DNA from: an uncultured Lachnospiraceae bacterium
GTDB lineage: Bacteria; Bacillota; Clostridia; Lachnospirales; Lachnospiraceae
NCBI GenBank assembly: GCA_905235345.1
Contig: CAJOLO010000019.1
Location: forward strand, 1 to 14,418
Direction: 5' to 3'
DNA: 14,418 nt
Below, piece after piece: positions 1-6,250 of this stretch. The notes beneath the pieces were generated by a model. That model did no database searches, was not told the DNA's origin, and worked only from the letters and a program-made list of their open reading frames with translations. Position 1 is the stretch's first letter. Each line of letters opens with the position of its first letter. The position numbers and the translations under genes were made by a program.

Positions 1-69
1 AATTACTGTCAAATAAAAAAGCCTTCCCCTGTTGGGGTAAGGAGACGTGAAATCCAGATTTTGGTGCAG
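1..69. repeat. Degenerate copy of hairpin repeat (copy 1)
   Basis: The first 30 bases are identical to 70-99, so this is the left unit of a 69-bp tandem arrangement. It starts with AATTACTGTCA, runs through an A-tract and reaches a hairpin at 22-42 (CCTTCCCC, loop TGTT, GGGG plus AAGG with one bulged T). The second palindrome is reduced to AAATC-CA-GATTT (51-62), and the tail stops at GGTGCAG, where copy 2 begins. Read on the minus strand, the hairpin followed by a T-run has the form of a rho-independent terminator. Confidence 0.75.
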
Positions 70-160
70 AATTACTGTCAAATAAAAAAGCCTTCCCCTA
101 TTAGGGGAAGGTGGCGGCAAATCATGATTTGCCGACGGATGAGGTGATGAGAGTGCAAAC
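70..160. repeat. Composite palindromic repeat (copy 2), GGATGAGGTG type
   Basis: This is the better preserved unit. It has the leader AATTACTGTCA plus A-tract, a perfect 8-bp stem CCTTCCCC/GGGGAAGG (91-98 and 104-111), a 20-bp perfect palindrome centred on CATG (115-134), then ACGGATGAGGTG (135-146). The order hairpin, second palindrome, GGATGAGGTG matches a dispersed repeat that I recall as abundant in gut Clostridia genomes; that is memory, not a search result. Its right border is not defined and may lie between 146 and 170. No ORF is inside, so any movement would need a transposase acting from elsewhere. On the minus strand the first hairpin plus T-run could terminate transcription. Confidence 0.7.
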
Positions 161-187
161 TGTTAATAAAAGAAAGGAAGAATCGGT

Positions 188-850
188 ATGAGTACGAGAA
201 AAAAACAGATGGAAAACATGAATGAACATGATAATATGATCAATCAGGAAAAGGTCATTGAAAAGACTGTTGGGGAACCTGTAGGAAAAGTGAGGGGAAG
301 AGTGGAAAGTTCATCTTCACAGAAGATATCCACGAAGAACATGGCGTTGATTGCGGTGATGACGGCCGTGACATGTGTTCTGGCACCGTTATCTATTCCT
401 ATAGGACCGGTGCCGATAACACTTACTAATCTTACGATTTATTTTGGATTATATATACTCGGAACCAGGAAGGAGACTGTGAGTTATCTTATATACTTAT
501 TACTTGGATTTGTCGGTCTTCCGGTATTTTCAGGATTTACCGGAGGAGCTGCAAAGCTTATGGGACCCACAGGCGGGTATCTTATAGGATTCATTCCTCT
601 TGCAATCTTATCGGGAATCTTCATTGATAAGTTTGAGGGGAAAACAGTGCCAAGCGTGATAGGTATGGTTCTTGGAACTGCAAGCTGTTATACACTCGGA
701 ACCATATGGTTCTGTATACAGGCAGATTACAAGGTGCTGCCGGCACTGATGCTTTGCGTTATTCCTTTTCTGCCGGCAGATGCGATAAAGATTGCAATAG
801 CAGCCTTTTTCGGACCGCAGATAAGACGGGCATTAAAGAGAATAGGGTGA
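188..850 (+). CDS. bioY: Biotin transporter BioY (ECF S component)
   Basis: Membrane-embedded substrate-binding (S) component of an energy-coupling-factor biotin importer, which needs a shared EcfT/EcfA module encoded elsewhere. From about residue 52 the sequence is typical BioY: a first membrane helix, then the conserved IGPVPITLTN segment, YLLLGFVGLPVF, a Gly-rich KLMGPTGGYL stretch, and a C-terminal helix with PFLPADAIKI. The BioY core is about 169 residues, normal for the family, but about 51 charged, Met/Lys/Glu-rich residues precede it. The start at 188 is chosen because AAAGGAAG lies 7 bases upstream. The alternative ATG at 341 (residue 52) matches the family start but has only a weak AGAAG-like site. 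No BirA-type operator or clear promoter is visible; a repeat fills most of the upstream DNA. Confidence 0.93.
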   Translation: MSTRKKQMENMNEHDNMINQEKVIEKTVGEPVGKVRGRVESSSSQKISTKNMALIAVMTAVTCVLAPLSIPIGPVPITLTNLTIYFGLYILGTRKETVSYLIYLLLGFVGLPVFSGFTGGAAKLMGPTGGYLIGFIPLAILSGIFIDKFEGKTVPSVIGMVLGTASCYTLGTIWFCIQADYKVLPALMLCVIPFLPADAIKIAIAAFFGPQIRRALKRIG

Positions 851-905
851 CAATCTGCAGATTCAATAATTATCCGTGGTTAATTTTTATCATATGGAAT
901 TTAGT

Positions 906-943
906 AAATCCCGATAACTGTATTATTGCAGTTATCGGGATTT
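906..943. terminator. Bidirectional rho-independent terminator
   Basis: A perfect 15-bp stem (AAATCCCGATAACTG at 906-920 and its complement at 929-943) encloses an 8-base loop. The A and T ends of the stem give short T-rich tails in both directions. It lies between the convergent bioY and the DUF3892-type gene and can end both transcripts. Confidence 0.88.
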
Positions 944-981
944 AAGCATTTTAAGATAAATATATTAAAGTTTAATGATTT

Positions 982-1287
982 CTAATTGAATTCTCCTGAT
1001 TTAACGGTTGGCAATGATGAAAGATTATTATTCTCTGTATCATCAGGTATGGACTTTAGATATTCCGTATCTTTTCTGTGTGCAATCCCTACACCCCTGA
1101 TCTCACCTGCCTTGGCAAGATTCACTCCTTCTTCCTTACTGACGATCCTGTCATCTGATAGCTGATATCCTGTAATCTTACCGCGTTGCTTAACAAGGCC
1201 TGTTATTGATGCCGCATCTGCATTGGGTGTCGGAATATCGTCAAGAGCTGCCTTTGGAAGTGCGGTATTGGATTCTTTATTGTTCAT
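982..1287 (-). CDS. DUF3892-type small protein
   Basis: A 101-residue soluble protein of unknown function. The central part (about residues 27-92) has the layout I associate with DUF3892: an ITGLVKQRGKITGYQLSD segment, a VSKEEGVNLAK helix, EIRGVGIAHRK, then TEYLKSIPDDTENNNLSSLP. The first 25 residues are polar and low in complexity. There is no signal peptide, membrane segment or cysteine. The start is supported by AGAGGTG at 1295-1301, 7 bases upstream on the minus strand. It is divergent from the BlaI-like gene and convergent with bioY. The leader contains a sequence nearly repeated upstream of the gene at 3789 (see 1311-1327). The family assignment comes from recognition of the pattern, not from a search. 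Confidence 0.8.
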   Translation of the reverse strand: MNNKESNTALPKAALDDIPTPNADAASITGLVKQRGKITGYQLSDDRIVSKEEGVNLAKAGEIRGVGIAHRKDTEYLKSIPDDTENNNLSSLPTVKSGEFN

Positions 1288-1310
1288 TTGGGTTCACCTC
1301 TTTTTGTGAT

Positions 1311-1327
1311 TTATAGTGATAATAGTA
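1311..1327 (-). promoter_or_regulatory. Candidate operator TACTAT(T)ATCACTATAA, site 1
   Basis: On the minus strand this reads TACTATTATCACTATAA, 10 bases upstream of the ribosome binding site of the DUF3892-type gene. The same word with one T fewer is at 3719-3734, just downstream of the promoter for the gene at 3789. Recurrence of a 16-base word next to two start regions suggests a regulator site, but the A+T-rich composition makes chance possible. Confidence 0.35.
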
Positions 1328-1366
1328 TTTGAAGAAGTTATGATTTTTATACATTTGGATTTTTTA

Positions 1367-1390
1367 GTGATAAGCTTAAGCTGTGATAAG
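1367..1390. repeat. Direct repeat of GTGATAAG
   Basis: GTGATAAG occurs at 1367-1374 and again at 1383-1390, 16 bases apart, around the palindrome AAGCTTAAGCTT-like centre. Its complement, CTTATCAC, is part of the word seen at 1311-1327 and 3719-3734. It lies between the divergent DUF3892-type and BlaI-like genes, just left of a TTGACA hexamer, where a repressor could act on both. Confidence 0.35.
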
Positions 1391-1395
1391 ATATT

Positions 1396-1425
1396 TTGAC
1401 AAGCTGAATATATGGTTTATTTATA
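1396..1425 (+). promoter_or_regulatory. Candidate distal sigma-A promoter of the BlaI-like gene
   Basis: A perfect TTGACA (1396-1401) is followed after 18 bases by TTTATA (1420-1425). It would give a leader of about 100 bases. A second candidate lies closer to the gene. Confidence 0.4.
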
Positions 1426-1448
1426 TAAAAAATAAATGTAACTTGTTG

Positions 1449-1478
1449 TTGCCAAGACAGGATATGGAATGATACAAT
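1449..1478 (+). promoter_or_regulatory. Candidate proximal sigma-A promoter of the BlaI-like gene
   Basis: TTGCCA (1449-1454), an 18-base spacer and TACAAT (1473-1478). It would start transcription about 45 bases before the ATG. A half-palindromic TAGT-GGGTGG-ACTA follows at 1494-1507 and could be an autoregulatory site. Confidence 0.5.
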
Positions 1479-1528
1479 AAAGAAATAGATTGTAGTGGGT
1501 GGACTAAGATATTTCAAGAGGAGTATGG

Positions 1529-1912
1529 ATGAGTATGGAACAACAAACACCAAGTGAAACAGAGTGGCAGGTAATGGAGATCGTTTGGGCAAGTGAAACT
1601 AGTCTTACCTCACAGGAGATAATAAAGAGTATGGAGCAGGGAGATAAGAGTCTTTCACCTAAGACTATCAGGGTTCTTATCAACCGTCTTTGCCAGAAAG
1701 AGATATTAGATTATACTGTTGACGAGAAGGATTCCAGAGTATATCACTATTATGCGGCAAAGACAAAAGAAGAATGTATTAAGGAAAAGAGCAGACATTT
1801 TGTGGACAGCTATTTTTCCGGAAATCAGACGAAGGCTCTTGCTACACTTATAACCGGAGCACATCTCAATGATGCCCAGATGAAGGAACTCAGAAAACTA
1901 TTAGATATGTGA
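1529..1912 (+). CDS. BlaI/MecI/CopY-family transcriptional regulator (orphan)
   Basis: A 127-residue winged-helix repressor of the BlaI/MecI/CopY family (Penicillinase_R). The N-terminal DNA-binding domain spans about residues 8-75: SETEWQVMEIVW, then the recognition helix region SPKTIRVLINRLCQKEIL, and a beta wing with DSRVYHYY. The C-terminal dimerisation helices follow (KEKSRHFVDSYFSGNQ). The usual partner, an M56-family sensor protease (BlaR1/MecR1), is absent. The Asn-Phe pair cut in staphylococcal BlaI/MecI is also not evident: the equivalent stretch reads ALATLITG. CopY-type C-terminal cysteine clusters are missing. An AAGAGGAG site (1516-1523) precedes the ATG at 1529; an in-frame ATG at 1535 is an equally plausible start. 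The next gene in the same direction is a diguanylate cyclase, 96 bases away. Targets are unknown. Confidence 0.88.
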   Translation: MSMEQQTPSETEWQVMEIVWASETSLTSQEIIKSMEQGDKSLSPKTIRVLINRLCQKEILDYTVDEKDSRVYHYYAAKTKEECIKEKSRHFVDSYFSGNQTKALATLITGAHLNDAQMKELRKLLDM

Positions 1913-2008
1913 ATGAGCGATTTAGCCAAATGAACTTTTGCAGAACGGTTTTTAGAAGATATTGGGAAGGGACACCTTACCTGTATAATATCAGGAGGTT
2001 ATAGCATT

Positions 2009-3667
2009 ATGAAAAAAACCATCTTAATTGGCAATATCATTATCAGTATATTAATTCTGTTTGTTACGGTATCTGTTTTTCTGATCAGAATGCCGGTAAA
2101 AAGACAATTACAGCCTGATTATGCGGAAGCTGAGGATGGATGGTACTATGAAGATGGGACTATAGCGGTGTTATCCGAATTAGAGTACGAAGATGACACT
2201 GTGAAGGTGTCGAGAATATTAGATGCAGATTCTATGGTAGCCTTCACACTATGCTTTGACACAGCTAATGTTGATTTTACAGTTTATTTGAATGGAGAAG
2301 CCATATATGACTATCATCCGGAGTTGGCGGCAATATATGGAGAGTCCTACGGACTTGATGCGCATACTGTAACGATACCTTATTTTACAGAGACTGCAGA
2401 GCTTACGATTCAGGCAGAGGATTTAAGCAAGGGCAGTATGTGGGCAGGTTTTCGGAATATTTCATTTGAGAACGGAGCGGGATATATCCTTCGTTCGCTG
2501 ACCTCCAATTTATTAAAATTTTTTATTGCGTTTCTGATTTATATCTGTGGTTTTATCATACTGATATTAAGTATATTATTAAAACATCATGAGACCCGGC
2601 GCTTAGAGATGGTATCACTTGGAACAATGTCCATGATACTCAGTTTGTGGACGATAACCGGCACTTATTTTCCGGGAATACTCACGCGTAACCCGGGGTA
2701 TATACGTGCCATCAATTATCTGACTCTTATTACTCTTCCTCTTGCAGGTATAACGTTGGTTGCATGTATTACGAATCATATCAACTCCCGATTGTTATAT
2801 TTAGAGATTATGTTTGTTTTTTTTAATCTGATTCTGCATTTTGTTATGCTGTTTGGTAAACGTATGGATTATCATGAAATGCTGATTCTGACACATATTA
2901 TTTTTGCGATCGGCGTTGTTTTTTCCGTTATCATGATAGTACAGAGTTATCGTCGAAGCAGATTACGGGAAAAGAAGCAGATAGTTATTCTTATAGCTTT
3001 TTTGATTTTGATGTCAAGTGGAATTGCAGATTTGGTTTCTTATTATTGTGGATTTAGTAAAGATTTTTGTGCTTTCTCACGTTTCGGACTTCTGATATTT
3101 GTTATAATGCTTACTGCATATGAAGCCTATGAGTTTGTTTTGGTTATTCGGAAAAACAGTGAAATGGAGGTTATGAGCCGGCTGGTATATCAGGATGGTC
3201 TGACAGGACTTGAGAATCGGCTTTCGTTTAATGAATTTGAAGCGGAACTCAAAGAAAAGAACACGGGGAAATGCATGTTTGTTCAGTTTGATATCAATAA
3301 TCTGAAAAAGGTGAATGACACCTATGGACATGCGATGGGTGACGATTATATTAAAGGCTGTGTAAATATTATAGCATCTGCCTTTCGTGAATATGGCAGA
3401 GTTTTTAGAACCGGAGGAGATGAATTCGTAGCCATTCTTCAGAGGGGAGAAGACGGAGAAGATTTAGCCGGTCTCTATAAGAAATGTGAAGAACGAATGT
3501 TGTCGCAGATAGAACTATATAATCAGAAGATGGATTTTCCGGTTCCGTTTTCTATCGCTTACGGTATGGCGGAATGTGACTTGGAAACTGAGAATCTGGC
3601 TGAAAAAGAAATCCTTGCGGATGAACGAATGTATGAAAAGAAAAAAAATATGAAAGAATTGGCATAA
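2009..3667 (+). CDS. Membrane diguanylate cyclase with extracytoplasmic sensor (GGDEF)
   Basis: Makes cyclic di-GMP from two GTP in response to an unknown outside signal. Order: a membrane anchor (about residues 5-26); an extracytoplasmic region (about 30-165) with FTVYLNGEAIYDY and TIPYF segments resembling the beta-sandwich sensor of 7TMR-DISM proteins; about seven membrane helices between 169 and 380; then a C-terminal GGDEF domain (about 392-552). The catalytic core looks intact: YQDGLTGLENR, FDINNLKKVNDTYGH with metal-ligand Asp428, and RTGGDEF at 467-473. The product-inhibition site RxxD normally found just before GGDEF reads REYG (460-463), so its Asp is missing. AGGAGG at 1993-1998 supports the start. 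No terminator follows before the promoter at 3674. Confidence 0.93.
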   Translation: MKKTILIGNIIISILILFVTVSVFLIRMPVKRQLQPDYAEAEDGWYYEDGTIAVLSELEYEDDTVKVSRILDADSMVAFTLCFDTANVDFTVYLNGEAIYDYHPELAAIYGESYGLDAHTVTIPYFTETAELTIQAEDLSKGSMWAGFRNISFENGAGYILRSLTSNLLKFFIAFLIYICGFIILILSILLKHHETRRLEMVSLGTMSMILSLWTITGTYFPGILTRNPGYIRAINYLTLITLPLAGITLVACITNHINSRLLYLEIMFVFFNLILHFVMLFGKRMDYHEMLILTHIIFAIGVVFSVIMIVQSYRRSRLREKKQIVILIAFLILMSSGIADLVSYYCGFSKDFCAFSRFGLLIFVIMLTAYEAYEFVLVIRKNSEMEVMSRLVYQDGLTGLENRLSFNEFEAELKEKNTGKCMFVQFDINNLKKVNDTYGHAMGDDYIKGCVNIIASAFREYGRVFRTGGDEFVAILQRGEDGEDLAGLYKKCEERMLSQIELYNQKMDFPVPFSIAYGMAECDLETENLAEKEILADERMYEKKKNMKELA

Positions 3668-3673
3668 TAAGTG

Positions 3674-3702
3674 TTTACATTTGTTATCCCATGTTGTATA
3701 AT
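3674..3702 (+). promoter_or_regulatory. Strong sigma-A promoter
   Basis: TTTACA (3674-3679), a 17-base spacer and a perfect TATAAT (3697-3702). It lies just after the diguanylate cyclase stop and about 85 bases before the start at 3789, so the downstream pair can be expressed independently. Confidence 0.8.
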
Positions 3703-3709
3703 GTATTTA

Positions 3710-3734
3710 ATAGTGGAGTACTATATCACTATAA
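3710..3734. promoter_or_regulatory. Candidate operator overlapping the transcription start, site 2
   Basis: The inverted repeat ATAGTG-N11-CACTAT (3710-3732) sits where transcription from the promoter at 3674-3702 should begin. It includes TACTATATCACTATAA (3719-3734), nearly identical to the word at 1311-1327 on the other strand. Position and symmetry fit a repressor site. The regulator is unknown; the BlaI-like protein encoded at 1529 is a candidate by proximity only. Confidence 0.45.
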
Positions 3735-3788
3735 GAGGAAACTATTGACGCTGTAATGGATTACAATATTATCAAAGGAGGGATAAGC

Positions 3789-4310
3789 ATGGCAGGACTT
3801 AATATCAGTCCGTATCAGACGTATAATCAGACACATAACTATTCGTCGTTATTTGCAGGTATTAACAAAGCATCATCTGATAATGGCTGGGATTTATCGG
3901 GACTTGCGGATTATGCGTCAATTAAGAATGGCAGTTATGGTAAACTGGTTCGATCCAGTTATGCCAAGACTAATGCTGCATCATCGGATTCAAACCTGAA
4001 TGCCAAGTCAACAATAACAAGTGCAGAGGACAGGCGTAAAGCCAGAGAGGCAGCGCAGAACGGCGCAACATCCGGTACTTCGACGGCAGGTTCGTCAGAG
4101 CTTACAGGTGCAGCAGCAAGACGTGCGGCTCGTGAGGCGAAAGCCAATGGAACTTCGACCACAACACAGGAAGAGAATGCTGTTAAGTCAGCAGAGACAG
4201 TATCAACTGCATCACAGACAGATAGTGCTAAGGCTACATATACAAGCAATGCGGTAACATCACCATCAATGTCAGAACTTATGGCAAGCACATTTGATAC
4301 TAATGTATGA
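3789..4310 (+). CDS. Uncharacterised Ser/Thr/Ala-rich protein with internal repeat
   Basis: A 173-residue protein that I cannot assign to a named family. An in-frame ATG at 3756 exists, but the start at 3789 is chosen because AAAGGAGGG (3774-3782) ends 6 bases before it. Residues 37-60 (SGLADYASIKNGSYGKLVRSSYAK) form the only conserved-looking block; I recall similar DYASIKNGSYGKL blocks in other Lachnospiraceae proteins of unknown function. Residues 78-126 hold a duplicated basic motif, RRKAREAAQNGATS (82-95) and RRAAREAKANGTS (111-123). The rest is Ser/Thr/Ala/Asn-rich and probably disordered. There is no signal peptide, membrane helix or cysteine. It is followed after 44 bases by a gene of similar N-terminal composition and no terminator lies between them, so they are probably one operon. 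Confidence 0.8.
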   Translation: MAGLNISPYQTYNQTHNYSSLFAGINKASSDNGWDLSGLADYASIKNGSYGKLVRSSYAKTNAASSDSNLNAKSTITSAEDRRKAREAAQNGATSGTSTAGSSELTGAAARRAAREAKANGTSTTTQEENAVKSAETVSTASQTDSAKATYTSNAVTSPSMSELMASTFDTNV

Positions 4311-4354
4311 TGAAACTTGTAGACTTTGAACAATGATAGACAAGGAGGTTTATT

Positions 4355-5011
4355 ATGAGTTTAGGAATTGATAATACAAGCAGTAGTACATATACATCTG
4401 CAGTGAGTACTGCCGCAGGCACCGGGACAGGCAGTACTGCCAAGAGTGCGGATAGTGCATCCTCTGAAGCAGGCTTAGAGGCGGTTGCTTATGATAAGGG
4501 TGTTTCATCTGATAAGAAAGCAACATATTCTATCAATCAGATGAGCAAGGAAGACAGAGCTTCGTTGGTTCAACAGCTAAAGAATGATCAGTTAAGCCGT
4601 CAACAGAGTCTTCTGGATATAGTTAATAAGACAATAGGTCAGCAGGCGACCAAGTTTACAATTGCCAATCTTACCGGTGATGATGACAGTATCTGGAAAA
4701 AGTTTGCCAATGGTGAGTTCAAGGTTGACGAAGCAACCAGAAAACAGGCTCAGGAAGATATTTCCGAGGATGGTTATTGGGGAGTTAAGCAGACATCTCA
4801 GCGTTTGTTTGATTTCGCAAGTGCACTTGCAGGTGATGATGTAGATAAGATGAAGGAGATGCAGGCTGCTGTTGAGAAGGGTTATAAGCAGGCAACCAAG
4901 GCATGGGGAAAGGATCTGCCAAGTATATCCGGTGATACATTGTCTGCAACGAACAAGCTCTTTGAGGAATACTATAAGTCTAAGGAGCAGGCAACAGGAG
5001 TTGTGGCATAA
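4355..5011 (+). CDS. Uncharacterised soluble protein with low-complexity N terminus
   Basis: A 218-residue protein of unknown function. Residues 1-45 are Ser/Thr/Ala/Gly-rich with no signal peptide, somewhat like the disordered N termini of flagellar export substrates. Residues 60-97 are predicted helical (KEDRASLVQQLKNDQLSRQQ). Residues 130-208 form the most conserved-looking part: AQEDISEDGYWGVKQTSQRLFDFASALAG, then KGYKQATKAWGKDLPSISGDT. I recall a comparable GYxGVxQTSxRxxxFA block in hypothetical proteins of other flagellated bacteria, not checked. AAGGAGG (4341-4347) supports the start. It is second in the operon begun at 3789 and is closed by a terminator. No flagellar gene is nearby, so an export role is only a guess. 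Confidence 0.82.
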   Translation: MSLGIDNTSSSTYTSAVSTAAGTGTGSTAKSADSASSEAGLEAVAYDKGVSSDKKATYSINQMSKEDRASLVQQLKNDQLSRQQSLLDIVNKTIGQQATKFTIANLTGDDDSIWKKFANGEFKVDEATRKQAQEDISEDGYWGVKQTSQRLFDFASALAGDDVDKMKEMQAAVEKGYKQATKAWGKDLPSISGDTLSATNKLFEEYYKSKEQATGVVA

Positions 5012-5036
5012 TAAGGGAATAATATATCAATAATAC

Positions 5037-5070
5037 GCAAAGCCTTGCATTATTGCAGGGCTTTTGCTTT
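5037..5070 (+). terminator. Rho-independent terminator
   Basis: AAAGCCTTGCA (5039-5049) pairs with TGCAGGGCTTT (5054-5064) with a single G-T pair and a 4-base loop, followed by a T-rich tail. It ends the two-gene transcript from 3674-3702. Confidence 0.82.
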
Positions 5071-5101
5071 GCACATGGGGTAAATAAAAAGGATATTCGA
5101 T

Positions 5102-6250
5102 ATGAAACTACAAAACAGATACAGTGCTTTGATCATAATATTAATATTGGAAATCGCTGCGGTTTTATTTGTTTATAATGATGCTTTTTTATATGAGACT
5201 ACAGTGGCAAAGGTGGTAAGTGTCGAGAACTCATTTTCACACCAAGAAGAGGGCCCTGATGGTGAAGAGGAAGCTTACTATGATCAGCTTCTGACAGTAA
5301 AGCTTCTTAATGGAAGTGACAAGGGAGATGTAATAACACTTAATAATACTTACACATCATCGGGAGTAAATGATGAGAGGTATTATAAGGGTTCACAGCT
5401 TCTGATAGCTCTTAACGACAGTGGAGACGGAGGAAGCATACTTGAGAAGAAGAGGGACATGTATGTTGCACTTTTCTTTGCGATGTTTGTATTTCTCATG
5501 GCAGCCGTAAGCGGAAAGCACGGAATGGTGGTCATGGTATCATTTATAATAAACCTTGTGCTTCTTCTGGTGGCACTTAAGATATATGATCAATATGGAA
5601 ACCTTATCAGAGTAACAATGGCAGTCATGATAATTTTCAGTATACTGACATTAATGTTTGCAGGAGGTTTACACAGGAAAACCTGGGTGGCGGTTATATC
5701 CACACTGATTACCATATTATTGTGTCTGGTTATTTATATGGTGACGATGAGAACCTCAGAGCGTATCCCATATGAGATGATGGATTATATTGTTAATCCC
5801 AAGGATCTTGCTGATCTGTTTCTTGCGGGAACTCTGATGGGAAGCCTGGGAGCGGTGATGGACGTGTGTATTAGTATTTCGGCCGGAGTATCTGAGGTGG
5901 TGGAAAAGACGTCAGGTATAACCCTTAAGGCACTTATCAGCTCCATAAGGGAGATGGGCTACGACATAATGGGTACGATGATAAATGTGCTTTTTTTTAC
6001 TTATCTAAGCGGTACTATACCGATACTTGTTATTAAGATAAAGAATGGATATACTCTTTATCATCTTGTAAAATTTCAGCTTGTGTTCGAGACTATATGC
6101 TTTTTGATCGGTGCAATCGGTATTGTCCTTGCAATACCGGTTTCGGGCTTTTTCTCTTTATTGTTCTTTGGGAATATTAAAGGCAGGAGATTTGCGGATA
6201 ATGACATAACACAATCTTCCGACACGAATGTTAAGGAGGCGAAGGGATGA
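5102..6250 (+). CDS. YibE/F family membrane protein with extracytoplasmic domain
   Basis: A 382-residue integral membrane protein of the YibE/F family; the transported substrate or role of the family is not established. It begins with a membrane helix (about 8-27), then an extracytoplasmic beta-rich segment (about 30-118, with TVKLLNGSDKGDVITLNN), then about seven to eight membrane helices. Family blocks visible are LAGTLMGSLGAVMDVCISIS with VSEV, and YDIMGTMINVLFFTYLSG. The C-terminal about 25 residues are charged and cytoplasmic. AAAAAGGAT (5086-5093) gives an 8-base spacing to the start. It is 90 bases after the preceding gene, past a terminator, and its own promoter is not obvious. Its last four bases overlap the next gene. 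Confidence 0.88.
   Translation: MKLQNRYSALIIILILEIAAVLFVYNDAFLYETTVAKVVSVENSFSHQEEGPDGEEEAYYDQLLTVKLLNGSDKGDVITLNNTYTSSGVNDERYYKGSQLLIALNDSGDGGSILEKKRDMYVALFFAMFVFLMAAVSGKHGMVVMVSFIINLVLLLVALKIYDQYGNLIRVTMAVMIIFSILTLMFAGGLHRKTWVAVISTLITILLCLVIYMVTMRTSERIPYEMMDYIVNPKDLADLFLAGTLMGSLGAVMDVCISISAGVSEVVEKTSGITLKALISSIREMGYDIMGTMINVLFFTYLSGTIPILVIKIKNGYTLYHLVKFQLVFETICFLIGAIGIVLAIPVSGFFSLLFFGNIKGRRFADNDITQSSDTNVKEAKG

Noticed and set aside
1..187. CRISPR array, suggested by the repeated 30-base unit
   Set aside because: Only two copies, the unit itself contains a hairpin, the downstream palindromes are part of the repeat, and no spacers of even length or cas genes are visible.
1347..1592. 81-codon minus-strand frame overlapping the BlaI-like gene start
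   Set aside because: Low-complexity hydrophobic translation across an A+T-rich promoter region, no ribosome binding site, and overlap with a well-supported gene.
1962..1989. TTGGGA-N16-TATAAT before the diguanylate cyclase
   Set aside because: Transcription would begin at about 1996, inside the AGGAGG site, leaving no usable leader.
3674..3702. Flagellar sigma-28-type promoter for the soluble pair
   Set aside because: The hexamers are TTTACA and TATAAT with a 17-base spacer, a sigma-A pattern; no TAAA-N15-GCCGATAA form is present.
3959..4333. 124-codon minus-strand frame opposite the Ser/Thr/Ala-rich gene
   Set aside because: Mirror of the biased codons of the plus-strand gene; Ala/Val/Ser-rich composition and no ribosome binding site.
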